This document shows, one piece after another, positions 33,963-43,968 of a stretch of DNA of 64,000 nt. Position numbers and translations under genes: made by a program. The stretch lies in assembly GCF_900167365.1 (NCBI RefSeq), contig NZ_FUXL01000005.1:186001-250000 (forward strand). Direction: 5' to 3'. The notes under the pieces were generated by a model. That model did not search any database. It had not been told where the DNA came from and worked only from the letters and a program-made list of their open reading frames with translations. Positions within the stretch are counted from its first letter, which is position 1. Every line of letters starts with the position of its first letter. The DNA comes from Consotaella salsifontis (GTDB lineage: Bacteria; Pseudomonadota; Alphaproteobacteria; Rhizobiales; Rhizobiaceae).

Positions 33963-34943
33963 TCAGTCCCATTCGCGTTTGAGGGGGCGGGCGAGAAGCG
34001 CCTTCATCGCCTCCTCGAGTGTCATGCGCCCCGCCACGACGGCGGCGACGACGTCGATGATCGGCGCCTCGATGCCACGCTCGGCGGCGATCCGCGCGGC
34101 AATCTCGGCGGAATGCACCCCTTCGGCCAGCTTGAGCTTCGACACGTCCTCGCCGCGCCCGAGCGCCAGTCCGAAGGTGAAGTTGCGCGACTGGGCGCTG
34201 GAGCATGTGAGGATGAGGTCGCCGAGGCCGGAGAGGCCCATCAGCGTCTCGGCGCGCCCACCCAGCGCCTCGCCAAGACGGCGCAACTCGACGAAGCCGC
34301 GCGCCGTCAGCGCGGCGGCGGCCGATGCGCCGAGGCGCCTTCCGTGGACGGCGCCGACGGCGATCGCCAGGATGTTCTTGAGCGCGCCTCCCGCCTCCAC
34401 GCCGGCAAGATCGTCCGAGGCATAGCAGCGCAAGGTTTCCGTTGAGAGCGCGCGAGCGAGGTCGTCGGCAAGCGCAATCTCGCCCGCCGCAACCGTCACC
34501 GCCGTCGGCAGGCCGCTGGCCACATCGGCGGCAAAACTTGGACCGGACAGCACGGCCGCGCGCGCCGTCGGCGCTTCCTCCCGAAGAACATCGGAGGCAA
34601 AATCGCCGGTCGCCTTCTCGATGCCCTTGGCGCAAAGGACCACGGGCGTACGATCCTGAAGGAGCGGAGCAAGGCTTGCCGCGACTGCCCTGACGCTCTG
34701 CGTCGGCACGACGGCAAGAACGATCTCTGCGCCGGTGGTCGCGGCCGCGAGGTCGTCGGTGGCGGTCAATCCCTGCGGCACAGGGATGCCGGGCAGATAC
34801 CGGGCATTCTCACGGCTCTGGTTGATGGCGGCCGCCATCGCGGTATCGCGCGCATAGAGCGTCACCTCATGCCCCGCTTTGGCATAGAGCGCGGCGAGCG
34901 CCGTGCCCCAGGCGCCGCCGCCGATCACGGCAAAGCGCGTCAT
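33963..34943 (-). CDS. gpsA: Glycerol-3-phosphate dehydrogenase [NAD(P)+]
   Basis: About 326 residues. It reduces dihydroxyacetone phosphate to sn-glycerol-3-phosphate for phospholipid synthesis. The Rossmann motif is [14 protein letters not shown] at the N-terminus. The catalytic lysine is in VVLCAKGIE, the NPxx-like region reads [15 protein letters not shown], and the substrate loop contains [14 protein letters not shown]. The ATG at 34943 overlaps the tsaD stop (ATGA). Length is normal. Confidence 0.96.
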   Translation of the reverse strand: MTRFAVIGGGAWGTALAALYAKAGHEVTLYARDTAMAAAINQSRENARYLPGIPVPQGLTATDDLAAATTGAEIVLAVVPTQSVRAVAASLAPLLQDRTPVVLCAKGIEKATGDFASDVLREEAPTARAAVLSGPSFAADVASGLPTAVTVAAGEIALADDLARALSTETLRCYASDDLAGVEAGGALKNILAIAVGAVHGRRLGASAAAALTARGFVELRRLGEALGGRAETLMGLSGLGDLILTCSSAQSRNFTFGLALGRGEDVSKLKLAEGVHSAEIAARIAAERGIEAPIIDVVAAVVAGRMTLEEAMKALLARPLKREWD

Positions 34944-36070
34944 GCCTTGGCCCCCCGCTTGCCGAACCCGATCATCGGCGCAGCCTGTTCGTCCAGCGGC
35001 CAGCGTGGGCGCACCGGCGCCTCGAAGCCGTCGAAAAGCCCGGCCTCCAGCCGCTCGAGCCCGGCATGGGCGATCATCGCGCCATTGTCGCCGCACAGGG
35101 AAAGCGGCGGCGCCACCAGCCGTACGCCATGACCCTGGCAGGCGGCATTAAGGGCCGCCCGGATGGCGCCGTTGGCGGCGACCCCTCCGGCAACGGCGAG
35201 CACGGGGTCGGCAAGATCGGACAGCTCAGCCCGGTAACGTTCGAGAGCCCGGCCGATGCGGTCGCGGACGCTGTCCGCCGCCGCCGCCTGGAAGCCGGCG
35301 CAAAGGTCGGCGACATCCTGGTCCGAGAGAGGCGCCGCCGCGTTCGCCGCCTGTCGCACCGCCGTCTTGAGGCCGGAAAAGGAGAAGTCGAGTCGCTTCT
35401 CGCCCCTCATGGGGCGCGGCAGATGAAAGCGCCCGGCATCGCCGGAGGCGGCGGCGCGCTCCACCAGAGGGCCGCCCGGATGGCCGAGCCCCAGCATCTT
35501 CGCGGTCTTGTCGAAGGCTTCGCCAAGGGCGTCGTCGATGGTCGTTCCCCAGCGCTCGTAGCGCCCGAGACCCCGCACCAGGAGAATCTGCGTGTGGCCG
35601 CCAGAGACAAGCAGGACGAGATAGGGGTAGGCGACCGCGTCGGTGAGACGCGGCGTCAGCGCGTGGCCTTCCAGATGATTGATCGCGAAGAAGGGCAGTT
35701 TTCTTGCCGCCGCCAGCGCCTTGCCCGTCATCGCCCCGACGATGAGGCCGCCGACAAGGCCGGGGCCGACTGTCGCCGCGATGCCGGCGAGCCCTTCGAG
35801 CCCGGTTCCGGCCTCGGTCAGCGCGGCCTTGACGATGCCGTCCACCGCCTCGACATGGGCGCGGGCCGCGATTTCCGGCACCACGCCGCCAAAGGCCGCA
35901 TGCTCCTCCGTCTGGCTGAGTACGACACTGGATAGAATGACCGGCGCGCCCGATGCCGTCCTCCCCACGACGGCCGCCGCGGTCTCGTCGCAGCTCGTTT
36001 CGATGCCGAGCACCGGCCCTTTCGGAGCGGCGGAAACCGGGTTGACTGGACGGGGCACCAACAAGGACAT
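34940..36070 (-). CDS. tsaD: tRNA N6-threonylcarbamoyladenosine synthase catalytic subunit
   Basis: About 376 residues of the Kae1/Qri7/TsaD family. With TsaB, TsaC and TsaE it installs t6A at position 37 of ANN-decoding tRNAs. Visible are [14 protein letters not shown], the metal-binding NHLEGHAL histidines, LLVSGGHTQ and the phosphate region [15 protein letters not shown], then [14 protein letters not shown]. The ATG at 36070 follows AAGAGG with almost no gap, so a GTG at 36058 (product VPRPVNP...) may be the true start. It is transcribed divergently from hemC across 134 bases, an arrangement common in Rhizobiales. Confidence 0.95.
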   Translation of the reverse strand: MSLLVPRPVNPVSAAPKGPVLGIETSCDETAAAVVGRTASGAPVILSSVVLSQTEEHAAFGGVVPEIAARAHVEAVDGIVKAALTEAGTGLEGLAGIAATVGPGLVGGLIVGAMTGKALAAARKLPFFAINHLEGHALTPRLTDAVAYPYLVLLVSGGHTQILLVRGLGRYERWGTTIDDALGEAFDKTAKMLGLGHPGGPLVERAAASGDAGRFHLPRPMRGEKRLDFSFSGLKTAVRQAANAAAPLSDQDVADLCAGFQAAAADSVRDRIGRALERYRAELSDLADPVLAVAGGVAANGAIRAALNAACQGHGVRLVAPPLSLCGDNGAMIAHAGLERLEAGLFDGFEAPVRPRWPLDEQAAPMIGFGKRGAKA

Positions 36071-36204
36071 CCTCTTTGCGTTGCGCGGCAGGCTGATCCG
36101 CCTTACCCCTATGCTCCCAAACCGGACCGGCAAAACCTTGCCGGGTTGGAGAAGAAGGTCGGAATGCGGCGCGTCACGCCCTTCCGGTAGCAAAGGGTTG
36201 ATCC

Positions 36205-37140
36205 ATGACGCAATCGAAACCCGTCGTCATCGGCACCAGAGGCAGCAAACTCGCGCTCGCCCAGGCGGCGGAAGTGCGCGCGCGCCTGATGGCCGCGCAC
36301 GGGCTGGAGGAAAGCGCCTTTGCCATCCAGGTGATCTCGACGGCGGGCGATCGCATTCTCGACCGTCCCCTGGCCGAGGTAGGCGGCAAGGGCCTCTTCA
36401 CCAAGGAGATCGAGGAGTCGCTGCTCGACGGGCGGATCGATCTCGCCGTCCATTCCTCCAAGGACGTGGCGACGGTGCTGCCCAATGGTCTCGAGCTTTC
36501 CGTCTTTCTGCCGCGCGAGGATGTACGCGATGCCTTCATCGGGCGCACCGCGCCGACCCTTGACGCCCTTCCGGCCGGCGCCGTGGTGGGAACGGCTTCC
36601 CTCCGCCGCCAGGCGCTGGTCAAGCGCCTGCGCCCGGATCTCGAGGTCAAGACGTTTCGCGGCAACGTTCAGACGCGGTTGAGGAAGCTCGAGGAGGGCG
36701 AGGCCGACGCGACGCTTCTGGCGATCGCCGGGCTGAAGCGCATGGCCATGGAGGATGTGGCGACGGAGGTGCTCGACCTCGAGCGCTTTCCGCCGGCTCC
36801 GGGTCAGGGCGCGATCACAGTGGAAAGCCGGATCGGTGACGAACGTCTCGGCGGCCTGCTCGGCGCCATCGACCATCGCGAGACGCATCTCGCCTTGCTG
36901 GCGGAGCGGGCATTCCTGGCCGAGCTCGATGGCTCCTGCCGGACGCCGATCGCCGCACGCGCCACCATCGAGGGTGAAACGATCACTCTGACGGGAATGA
37001 TCCTGACGCCGGACGGTACGCGGGCGCACACCACGCGGCGAAGCGGCCCGGTGGGTGAGGCCACCGCGATTGGGCAGGAAGCGGCGCGTGTCGTCATCGC
37101 CGAGGCAGGGCCCGGCTTCTTTGACGGCTGGCGGTGCTGA
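36205..37140 (+). CDS. hemC: Porphobilinogen deaminase (hydroxymethylbilane synthase)
   Basis: 311 residues. It polymerises four porphobilinogen units into hydroxymethylbilane for tetrapyrrole synthesis. Motifs are [39 protein letters not shown] and the dipyrromethane-cofactor cysteine in [12 protein letters not shown]. First gene of a hemC-hemD-mic60-hemY run. Start and length are typical. Confidence 0.97.
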   Translation: MTQSKPVVIGTRGSKLALAQAAEVRARLMAAHGLEESAFAIQVISTAGDRILDRPLAEVGGKGLFTKEIEESLLDGRIDLAVHSSKDVATVLPNGLELSVFLPREDVRDAFIGRTAPTLDALPAGAVVGTASLRRQALVKRLRPDLEVKTFRGNVQTRLRKLEEGEADATLLAIAGLKRMAMEDVATEVLDLERFPPAPGQGAITVESRIGDERLGGLLGAIDHRETHLALLAERAFLAELDGSCRTPIAARATIEGETITLTGMILTPDGTRAHTTRRSGPVGEATAIGQEAARVVIAEAGPGFFDGWRC

Positions 37141-37155
37141 AGGACCAGGAAGCCA

Positions 37156-37851
37156 ATGGCGAGGGTCCTGATTCTGCGGCGGCATGAGGAGGCCCAGCGC
37201 ACGGCCCGCCTGGTCTCCGAGCGGGGTCACGAGCCGTTGATCCTGCCCACGGAGGAGGTCGTTGCCCTGCCAGGCCCGCCTCCGTCGAGAGACGTCGAGG
37301 GATTTCTCGTCACCAGCGCCAATGCCGTCGGCGCGCTCGCGGCCGCCTTCCCGCGTGACGGGCGCCCGCTCCTCGCCGTGGGCAAGGCGACGGCGAAAAA
37401 AGCGCAAGATGCCGGCTTCAGCCATATCAAAGCCGGCTCTGGCAAGGCCGAGGATCTCGCGGCTCTCGTATCGACCGTGTTTGGTCAACCGCGACGCCCG
37501 CTCCTCTACGCAACCGGGCGTCAACGCACGGCCACATTGGAGCAACGCCTTGCCGCATCAGGCATCGCCCATCTCGTATGGGAGGCCTACGACATGCGCC
37601 CGCTCCACCCGTCGGGGAACGAGATAGCGGCGGCGGTCGGCGGCAAGCCGGCTGATTTCACGCTGCTTCTGTCGGCGGCCCAGGCGCGGGCGTTTGCGGC
37701 GCTGATCGACGAGGAACCGGCCCTCCTCGGCCCCGCTCGCCCCCTGTGCCTTTCGCCGCGCATCCGCGACGCACTGCCTTTCTCTTTGGCCGATGCCGCG
37801 GCCATTTCGCCCGAACCACATCTTTTGTCGCTTTTCGATTGCTTTCTATAA
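37156..37851 (+). CDS. hemD: Uroporphyrinogen-III synthase
   Basis: 231 residues. It closes and inverts ring D of hydroxymethylbilane. The sequence is weakly conserved, as usual for HemD, but shows VLILRRHEEAQRTARLV, an early VTSANAVGAL segment and the second-domain ATGRQRTATLEQRL. Position 15 bases after hemC and before the mitofilin gene makes the call secure. Confidence 0.9.
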   Translation: MARVLILRRHEEAQRTARLVSERGHEPLILPTEEVVALPGPPPSRDVEGFLVTSANAVGALAAAFPRDGRPLLAVGKATAKKAQDAGFSHIKAGSGKAEDLAALVSTVFGQPRRPLLYATGRQRTATLEQRLAASGIAHLVWEAYDMRPLHPSGNEIAAAVGGKPADFTLLLSAAQARAFAALIDEEPALLGPARPLCLSPRIRDALPFSLADAAAISPEPHLLSLFDCFL

Positions 37852-37981
37852 CCTAGTTTCGCAAAGCGAGGGCGTCCTGACTTGCGTCCCGTCCGGTCGC
37901 GGATCAATAGGGGAGCCGAGCCTAGGTCGGTCCCGCGCCCTGCCGGGACCCGCCAAGCATGAAGGAAACGGAGTCGTCTCG

Positions 37982-39634
37982 ATGAACAGTCGCCCCCGGC
38001 GCTCGCGGCCCAACAAGCAGGAAGGCCCGACGATCGATCTTACCGCCGAGGACAAGACCGTGGCGCGAACGCCAGACGAGGAAACGTCGGCGGAGGCGAC
38101 CCGGCAAGCCGCGCCCGATCCCACTCCCGAAGAGGCGGCATCGGAGCCAAGGCCCGACGTCCCGGACATCGAGGCAGGCAGCCCGCCGATCGAGCCGTCC
38201 GAGAGCGCAGCGGTCGAGCGTTCCGCCATCGAGGAAGCCCCGGCCGGGTCGACCTCGACCGAAGAGCCCATCCCTGCCCAAGAGCCCGCTACCGATACGA
38301 CCGAAGAGCTCGCCGGCCCGCGGGAATTTGCCGAGGACGAAGGTTTGCAGGCGCCCGAGGCAGAAGCCGCCCCGGCGGCCGACGACGGTCTCACCCAGGC
38401 CGACCGCGATCTTATCCTGGAAGCCGCACACCCTCACTCGGCGCATGAAGAGCCCGAACACTCGACGCGCCCGCCTTTTTCCGGCACGCCGTTATCGCCC
38501 GCCTATGAGGCCGCTCCCCACGGCGGCGGGTTCGGCCCTGCCTTGGGTGCCGGCCTTCTTGGCGCGGTGATCGCCCTCGCCGGCGCCGGCGTCCTACAAT
38601 ATGCGGGGGTTTTGCCTTCGGTCGCGACCGAAGAGGCCGCTCCGATGGACGATGTGGCGCGCAAGGGCGACATCCAGCAGTTGCAGAACCAGATTCAGGA
38701 CATGAAGGGCGGGCTCGATCAGGTCCGCTCCGCCCAGGCGGCCGGCGGCGATACGGCCGCAGCGACATCGAGCCGGCTCCAGGAGCTGGACAACCGCATC
38801 TCCGCCGTGGAGAAAGGCGGCGGCGGACAGGCGGCGGGCGATCTCGACGGCCTTCGGCAATCGGTGAACGAGGCGACCAACACGGCCAATGCCGCCAACG
38901 CGGCGATCGAGGAGGTTCGCCAGACGGCAACCAAGGCCAACGACACAGCCAACCAAACCGCGAGTGCGCTCGACGAGCTGCGCTCCACCGTCGACGCCAA
39001 CCGCCAGAACGCGGAGAACTCCGTTGCCGAGGCAAGGCAGGTGGCCGATTCGGCCAACCAGACCGTTGCCCAGCTCGCGGACCGTCTCTCCGCCGTGGAA
39101 GCGGCCAATGCCAAGGCGCGCGTCGCTCTCGCCGCCGCCTCGCTGAAGGCCGCCATCGATCGCGGCGACCCGTTCATGAGCGAGCTCGAAACCTATGCCG
39201 CAGCCGCCGGCGGTGACGAAGCCGTCGCCGACTTGCGCGATTTCGCGGCCAAGGGCGTTCCGACCGAGCGCACCTTCGCAGCCGAATGGAGCGACGTGAA
39301 GGACAGGATCGCCGCGGCGCTGGCACCGAGCGGCCCCAATGTCGGCATCGGAGAGCAGGTTCTCTCCGGTCTCAAGGGTCTCGTTTCCGTCCGTCCGGCT
39401 GGCAATGCCACGACTGCGGCGCCGGCCGCCGACGTTCCGGTGCTCGCGCAGATGGATCAGGCGATGGCTGAGGGCAATTTCCGCCATTGGCTGGAGCTCT
39501 GGCAGGGCCTGCCCGATCCGGGCAAGGCGGCGAGCCAGGATTTCGAGGAGGCCGTCCGCTCGCGCATCGCCGCGGACGATGTCGCCGAAAAAGCGCTGGG
39601 CGGAGCCCTTGGCGCCAATCAGACGGCAGGGTGA
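37982..39634 (+). CDS. Mitofilin-family inner-membrane protein (bacterial Mic60)
   Basis: About 550 residues. A long acidic, proline- and glutamate-rich cytoplasmic region (residues ~1-175) is followed by a single membrane helix (GAGLLGAVIALAGAGVLQYAGVL), a coiled-coil region rich in A, N, Q and T (about residues 215-390), and a C-terminal mitofilin-like domain (RVALAAASLKAAIDRGDPF, MSELETYAAAAGGDEAVADL). Alphaproteobacterial Mic60 bends membranes and is encoded beside heme genes, exactly as here. An ATG at 37982 after a GGAG site is chosen. Some databases call this family COG4223. Confidence 0.85.
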   Translation: MNSRPRRSRPNKQEGPTIDLTAEDKTVARTPDEETSAEATRQAAPDPTPEEAASEPRPDVPDIEAGSPPIEPSESAAVERSAIEEAPAGSTSTEEPIPAQEPATDTTEELAGPREFAEDEGLQAPEAEAAPAADDGLTQADRDLILEAAHPHSAHEEPEHSTRPPFSGTPLSPAYEAAPHGGGFGPALGAGLLGAVIALAGAGVLQYAGVLPSVATEEAAPMDDVARKGDIQQLQNQIQDMKGGLDQVRSAQAAGGDTAAATSSRLQELDNRISAVEKGGGGQAAGDLDGLRQSVNEATNTANAANAAIEEVRQTATKANDTANQTASALDELRSTVDANRQNAENSVAEARQVADSANQTVAQLADRLSAVEAANAKARVALAAASLKAAIDRGDPFMSELETYAAAAGGDEAVADLRDFAAKGVPTERTFAAEWSDVKDRIAAALAPSGPNVGIGEQVLSGLKGLVSVRPAGNATTAAPAADVPVLAQMDQAMAEGNFRHWLELWQGLPDPGKAASQDFEEAVRSRIAADDVAEKALGGALGANQTAG

Positions 39635-39643
39635 GGACATTCC

Positions 39644-41167
39644 ATGTTGCGTGTGCTGGCCTTTTTCCTCATCGTTCTCGCCGCCGGCCTGGGCTTTGCC
39701 TGGCTTGCCGACAATCCCGGCATGGTGTCGCTCACCTGGCAGGGGCAGCATGTCGAAACCAGCTTCCTGGTCTTCGTCATAGCTGAGGCGCTGCTGATCT
39801 TCGCGGCGCTGATCCTCGCCTGGCTGATCGTCGCCTTTTTTCGCACGCCCGGAGCGCTCGGCGGCTATTTCCGCCGTCGCAAGCGCGATCGGGGCTATGA
39901 CGCCCTGTCTCGCGGCATTCTCGCCGCCGGAGCGGGCGATGCCGTCGCCGCCCGCCGCCTCGCCAAGCGCAGCGAGAAGCTTCTCGGCAATCGCCGCGAG
40001 CCGCTGGTGCGCTTCCTCGACGCACAGACGGCGATGATCGAGGGCGACCATCAGCGCGCCCATGCCGCCTTCGAATCCATGGAGCGCGACCCGCAGACCC
40101 GTCTTCTCGCCCTGCGCGGCCTCTACCTGGAGGCCGAGCGCGCCGGCAACGAGACTGCGGCCCGGCACTATGCCGAGGAAGCGGCGCGGATCGCCCCGCA
40201 GCTGCCCTGGGCGGGCGGCGCGGTGCTGGAAGCGAAGTCCTTGGAGAAGGATTGGGACGGGGCACTGCAGATTCTCGAGGCGCAGCGCGAATCGCGCCTC
40301 GTGGGCAGGGACGATTCGAAACGTCTGCGCGCCGTGCTTCTGACCGCCAAGGCCAAGGCGGTGGCCGATGCCGATCCCACCACGGCCAAGAATGCCGCCA
40401 TTGAGGCGCACAAGCTTGCGCCGGACCTCGCGCCGGCGGCTGTCACGGCAGCGCGCGCCCTCTTCCGCCTCGGCGATATCCGGCGCGGCGCCAAGATCCT
40501 CGAATCCGCCTGGACGACGGAGCCGCATCCGGAGATCGCGGAAGCCTATGTCAACGCCCGGCTCGGCGACTCGACATCGGAGCGACTGAAGCGCGCCAAG
40601 ACGCTGCAGTCGCTGCGGCCGAACCACGTCGAGTCGTCCATCTGCGTCGCCCACGCCGCGCTCGATGCCCACGACTTCGCTCTCGCCCGCGAGGAAGCGC
40701 TCGCGGCGAGCCGCATGGGGCCGCGCGAAAGCGTGTTCCTGCTTCTTGCCGATATCGAGGAGGCCGAGGGCGGCAACGAGGGCAAGATGCGCGAGTGGCT
40801 TTCCCGCGCCCTGCGCGCCCCGCGCGATCCCGCGTGGACGGCCGACGGCATGGTGTCGGAGGAATGGCAGCCGATCTCGCCTGTCACCGGCCGGCTCGAC
40901 GCCTTCCGCTGGAAAGTGCCGGTGCAGCGCCTCGGCGCCGCAGAGCCGCTGAATATTTCCCACGAGGAGGAGGCAGCCCGTCCGCTCGTCGAACACGCGC
41001 CGGTGACCTCTGCGTCGACTCAGCCATCGGCCGAGAACCATCCGACGAGTGGAGCCGCGTCACCATCTCCCGTGGACGCGGACGACGAAACTCCGCCTTC
41101 GACAGGCACCACGCCGCCGCCCGGCGGTCAGGAGCATGGCGAAGGCGGCCGGATGCGGTTGTTCTAG
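39644..41167 (+). CDS. HemY-like membrane protein with TPR region
   Basis: 507 residues. Two N-terminal membrane helices (LRVLAFFLIVLAAGLGFAWLA and FLVFVIAEALLIFAALILAWLIVAFF) are followed by tetratricopeptide-like helical repeats that include GDAVAARRLAKRSEKLL, then a disordered Pro/Ser/Thr-rich tail. This is the HemY N-terminal family found next to hemCD in proteobacteria. It is not the protoporphyrinogen oxidase of the same name, and its role in heme metabolism is unproven. It lies nine bases after the Mic60-like gene, suggesting coupled function in the inner membrane. Confidence 0.88.
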   Translation: MLRVLAFFLIVLAAGLGFAWLADNPGMVSLTWQGQHVETSFLVFVIAEALLIFAALILAWLIVAFFRTPGALGGYFRRRKRDRGYDALSRGILAAGAGDAVAARRLAKRSEKLLGNRREPLVRFLDAQTAMIEGDHQRAHAAFESMERDPQTRLLALRGLYLEAERAGNETAARHYAEEAARIAPQLPWAGGAVLEAKSLEKDWDGALQILEAQRESRLVGRDDSKRLRAVLLTAKAKAVADADPTTAKNAAIEAHKLAPDLAPAAVTAARALFRLGDIRRGAKILESAWTTEPHPEIAEAYVNARLGDSTSERLKRAKTLQSLRPNHVESSICVAHAALDAHDFALAREEALAASRMGPRESVFLLLADIEEAEGGNEGKMREWLSRALRAPRDPAWTADGMVSEEWQPISPVTGRLDAFRWKVPVQRLGAAEPLNISHEEEAARPLVEHAPVTSASTQPSAENHPTSGAASPSPVDADDETPPSTGTTPPPGGQEHGEGGRMRLF

Positions 41168-41170
41168 CCC

Positions 41171-41647
41171 GTGCTGGCTGATCGCCTGAAGGAGCTGGTC
41201 CGTTTTCTCGGCGGCGATGGCGAGGGCGTCGCCGGCTCGTCGCTCGGGCCGGACGATCCTCGCGTTGCCGCCGCCGCCCTGCTCGTCCATGTCGAGCGCG
41301 CCGACGGCAGGATGACCGAGGCCGAGCGGGAGAGCCTGCGCGCCGCCCTTGCAACGGAATTCTCGCTGTCGGAAGATGAGATAGACCGCGTCACCGACGC
41401 CGGCGGCCAGGCGGACGCCGAGGCTGTCGATCTCTATCGCTTCACCAACGTCCTGATGCACGCTCTCGACGCGCAAGGGCGCGTGCGCTTCATAGAACTG
41501 CTTTGGGAGGTCACTTTCGCCGACGGCGAGGTGCATGAGCTGGAGGACAACCTGATCTGGCGGATCGCCGATCTTCTCGGCGTCTCGACACGAGATCGAA
41601 TGCTCATGAAGCACCGGGCCGCCGATCGACACGACAAAGGTGGATGA
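41171..41647 (+). CDS. TerB family protein
   Basis: 158 residues with a TerB (tellurite-resistance-like) helical domain: AAALLVHVERADGRMTEAERESLRAAL and, in the second half, ELLWEVTFADGEVHELEDNLIWRIADLLGV. The paired acidic DGxxxxxE segments are the family's metal-binding sites. Start codon GTG, three bases after the HemY stop. The gene is widely retained at the end of rhizobial hemCD-mic60-hemY blocks, so membrane stress or metal sensing is more likely than tellurite resistance itself. Confidence 0.85.
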   Translation: MLADRLKELVRFLGGDGEGVAGSSLGPDDPRVAAAALLVHVERADGRMTEAERESLRAALATEFSLSEDEIDRVTDAGGQADAEAVDLYRFTNVLMHALDAQGRVRFIELLWEVTFADGEVHELEDNLIWRIADLLGVSTRDRMLMKHRAADRHDKGG

Positions 41648-42432
41648 GAATGGCGGAAACGGCCGGAAAGAGCGCTCAAGAGACATTGGACGAAGCGGCC
41701 GAGCGCCGTTTCGTGCTGGGTGGCGCTTCCGACCCCCGGCCGATCCTGGCGGTCCTGCACCAGGAGATGTCGACGACCGGCCGCGTCGGCCAGATCCTTC
41801 AGTCCCATGGCGTTGCCCTGGACATTCGCCGGCCGGTGATGGGCGACGCTCTCCCCGAAACGCTGGAGAATCATCGCGGCGCCATCATCTTCGGCGGACC
41901 GCCCAGCGCCAACGACGACGAGCCTTATCTTCGCCAGGAGATCGAATGGCTCAAGGTGCCGCTGGAGGAAAAGCGCCCCTATCTCGGCATTTGTCTTGGC
42001 GCCCAAATGCTGGCCAAGCATCTCGGAGCGGAGGTCGGGCCGCGTTCGGACGATATGGTGGAGATCGGATATTATCCCCTGTCCACCACGACGGAAGGCC
42101 GCCGGCTCATGCCTCATTGGCCGTCCATGGTCTATCAGTGGCACCGTGAGGGGTTCGATCTGCCGTCTGGCGCCTCGCTGCTCGCCACCGGCGATCGCTT
42201 TCCCAACCAGGCGTTCCAATATGGCGAGACGGCCTTCGGCGTTCAGTTTCACGCCGAGCTTACCCTCGCCATGCTTCACCGCTGGACGACGCGCGGCCAC
42301 GAGCGCACGCTGCTTCCGGGCGCTCAGAAGCGCCGCCAGCACTTCGACGGGCGCGCGATCTACGACGCGCCGGTGCGCCGCTGGCTCGAGGATTTTCTCG
42401 CGCACATCTTTGGCGAGCCGGCCAAGAGCTGA
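41644..42432 (+). CDS. Class I glutamine amidotransferase-like protein
   Basis: 262 residues with the GATase1 triad. The nucleophile cysteine is in YLGICLGAQMLAKHLG and the His-Glu pair is in FGVQFHAEL, with an oxyanion-side segment AIIFGGPPSAND. The first ATG overlaps the TerB stop (ATGA). A second ATG at 41650 also fits. It resembles the amidotransferase domains of GMP synthase and gamma-glutamyl amine hydrolases but has no synthetase partner here, so the reaction is unknown. Last gene of the hemC-to-GATase run. Confidence 0.88.
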   Translation: MRMAETAGKSAQETLDEAAERRFVLGGASDPRPILAVLHQEMSTTGRVGQILQSHGVALDIRRPVMGDALPETLENHRGAIIFGGPPSANDDEPYLRQEIEWLKVPLEEKRPYLGICLGAQMLAKHLGAEVGPRSDDMVEIGYYPLSTTTEGRRLMPHWPSMVYQWHREGFDLPSGASLLATGDRFPNQAFQYGETAFGVQFHAELTLAMLHRWTTRGHERTLLPGAQKRRQHFDGRAIYDAPVRRWLEDFLAHIFGEPAKS

Positions 42433-42459
42433 CGCCGGACTCGGCCGCGCCCTCTTCCC

Positions 42460-43740
42460 TCAAACCCGGCCGGCGAGATGGCGCGCCTTGCGCAGCTCCG
42501 GGAACAGCGCCGACCAGATTCCGGCGACGGCGATCGTCGCGAAGCCGCCGAGCACCACCGCTGGCACGGCGCCGATCCAGAACGCCATCACGCCCGCGCG
42601 AAACTCGCCAAGCTCGTTGGACGCGCCGATGAACACCTGGTTCACGGCGTTGACGCGCCCGCGCACATGGTCCGGCGTCCAGAGCTGCATCAGGGTTTCG
42701 CGCACATAGACGCTGATCATGTCGCACGCGCCCATCGTCGCCAGCGCCACGATGGACAGCCAGACCCATTGAGACAACCCAAAGACAACGGTGAAGAAGC
42801 CGAACAGGGCGACGAAGACGAACATGATCCGTCCCGCATGATCCTTGACGGGGTGGGCGGCGAGCCAAAGCGCCATGCCGATCGCGCCGAAGGAGGGCGC
42901 GGCGCGCAAGAGCCCGAGCCCCCACGGCCCAACATGGAGGATGTCGCGCGCATAGACCGGCATCAAGGCGACCGCGCCGCCGAGAAGCACCGCAAACAGG
43001 TCGAGCGAAATGGCGCCAAGCACGACCTTCTCCGTCCACACATAGCGGAAGCCGGCGATCACCGTGGACATGCTCTTGCCTTCGTTCGTCACCACTCGCT
43101 GGGCGGGGGCATGGATCGAGAAGACGAAAACGGCCGCGAGGAGGAAGAAGATGACGGCGACGGCATAGGGCACGTTGGCGCCCACGCCGTAGAGCAGGCC
43201 ACCGATCACCGGGCCGATAATGCTCGCCGCCTGCCAGGACGAGGAGTTCCAGGCGATGGCGTTCGCCAGCTCCTCGCGCGTCACCAGGTTGACCACCAGG
43301 GACTGCTGCGCCGGCCCGAAGAAGGCGCGCGCGATGCCGAAGGCGATGAGGATGGCGAACACCGGCACCGGCGAAACGAGGCCATGCCATGTGAGCGTCA
43401 GCAGCGCGGTGGCTCCCATGGCCTCAACTAGGATCGCGCAGCCCATGATGATGCGTCGCGGATAGTGGTCCGCCACCGTCCCCGTCACCAGAACCAGCAG
43501 AAGCGCCGGAAGGAACTGGCAAAGCCCGATGAGGCCAAGGTCGAGGGGATCGCGCGTCAGGTCGTAGATCTGCCAGCCGACGGCGACCACCACGATCTGG
43601 ATGGCCAGCGACGACAGAAGCCGCGACAGCCAGTAGAGAAGGAAACGCTTGTTGCGGAAGACCGCGAACCGGTCGCTCTCGGGCACCGAGCCCGGTTGCG
43701 GCTCGCTGCGTTCTTCCTTCGATTCTCCGCCTGCCGTCAC
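42460..43740 (-). CDS. MFS transporter, enterobactin-exporter-like (MFS_3)
   Basis: About 426 residues with roughly ten to twelve membrane helices. The opening FAVFRNKRFLLYWLSRLLSSLAIQIVVVAVGWQIYDLT is characteristic of MFS_3 proteins (EntS-like and related exporters). DHYPRRIIMG is the loop-2 motif and MSTVIAGFRYVW a central loop. The start is doubtful. The GTG at 43740 after AGGTGG gives a normal N-terminus; a GTG at 43830 would add 30 non-conserved residues. No siderophore genes are nearby, so the cargo is unknown. Confidence 0.85.
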   Translation of the reverse strand: MTAGGESKEERSEPQPGSVPESDRFAVFRNKRFLLYWLSRLLSSLAIQIVVVAVGWQIYDLTRDPLDLGLIGLCQFLPALLLVLVTGTVADHYPRRIIMGCAILVEAMGATALLTLTWHGLVSPVPVFAILIAFGIARAFFGPAQQSLVVNLVTREELANAIAWNSSSWQAASIIGPVIGGLLYGVGANVPYAVAVIFFLLAAVFVFSIHAPAQRVVTNEGKSMSTVIAGFRYVWTEKVVLGAISLDLFAVLLGGAVALMPVYARDILHVGPWGLGLLRAAPSFGAIGMALWLAAHPVKDHAGRIMFVFVALFGFFTVVFGLSQWVWLSIVALATMGACDMISVYVRETLMQLWTPDHVRGRVNAVNQVFIGASNELGEFRAGVMAFWIGAVPAVVLGGFATIAVAGIWSALFPELRKARHLAGRV

Positions 43741-43968
43741 GACGCACCACCTGCCGTTGTCGGCCACCGGGCGAGCGAACTCGCGCGGCCACCGCCCCAT
43801 CTTCGACCGGCACTCTGACTCCGGCTCCACTCATCGAGGGAAGAAAGAGGACTTAGCAGGACGAATCGGACTTGCACAAGGGCGATGCGGCACGGCGGCA
43901 AAACCTCGACGTGGCTCATCAGCCGTCGGATTTTGCCGCCGCGTGGTGTCAGGCGTTGGTGACGCCGG

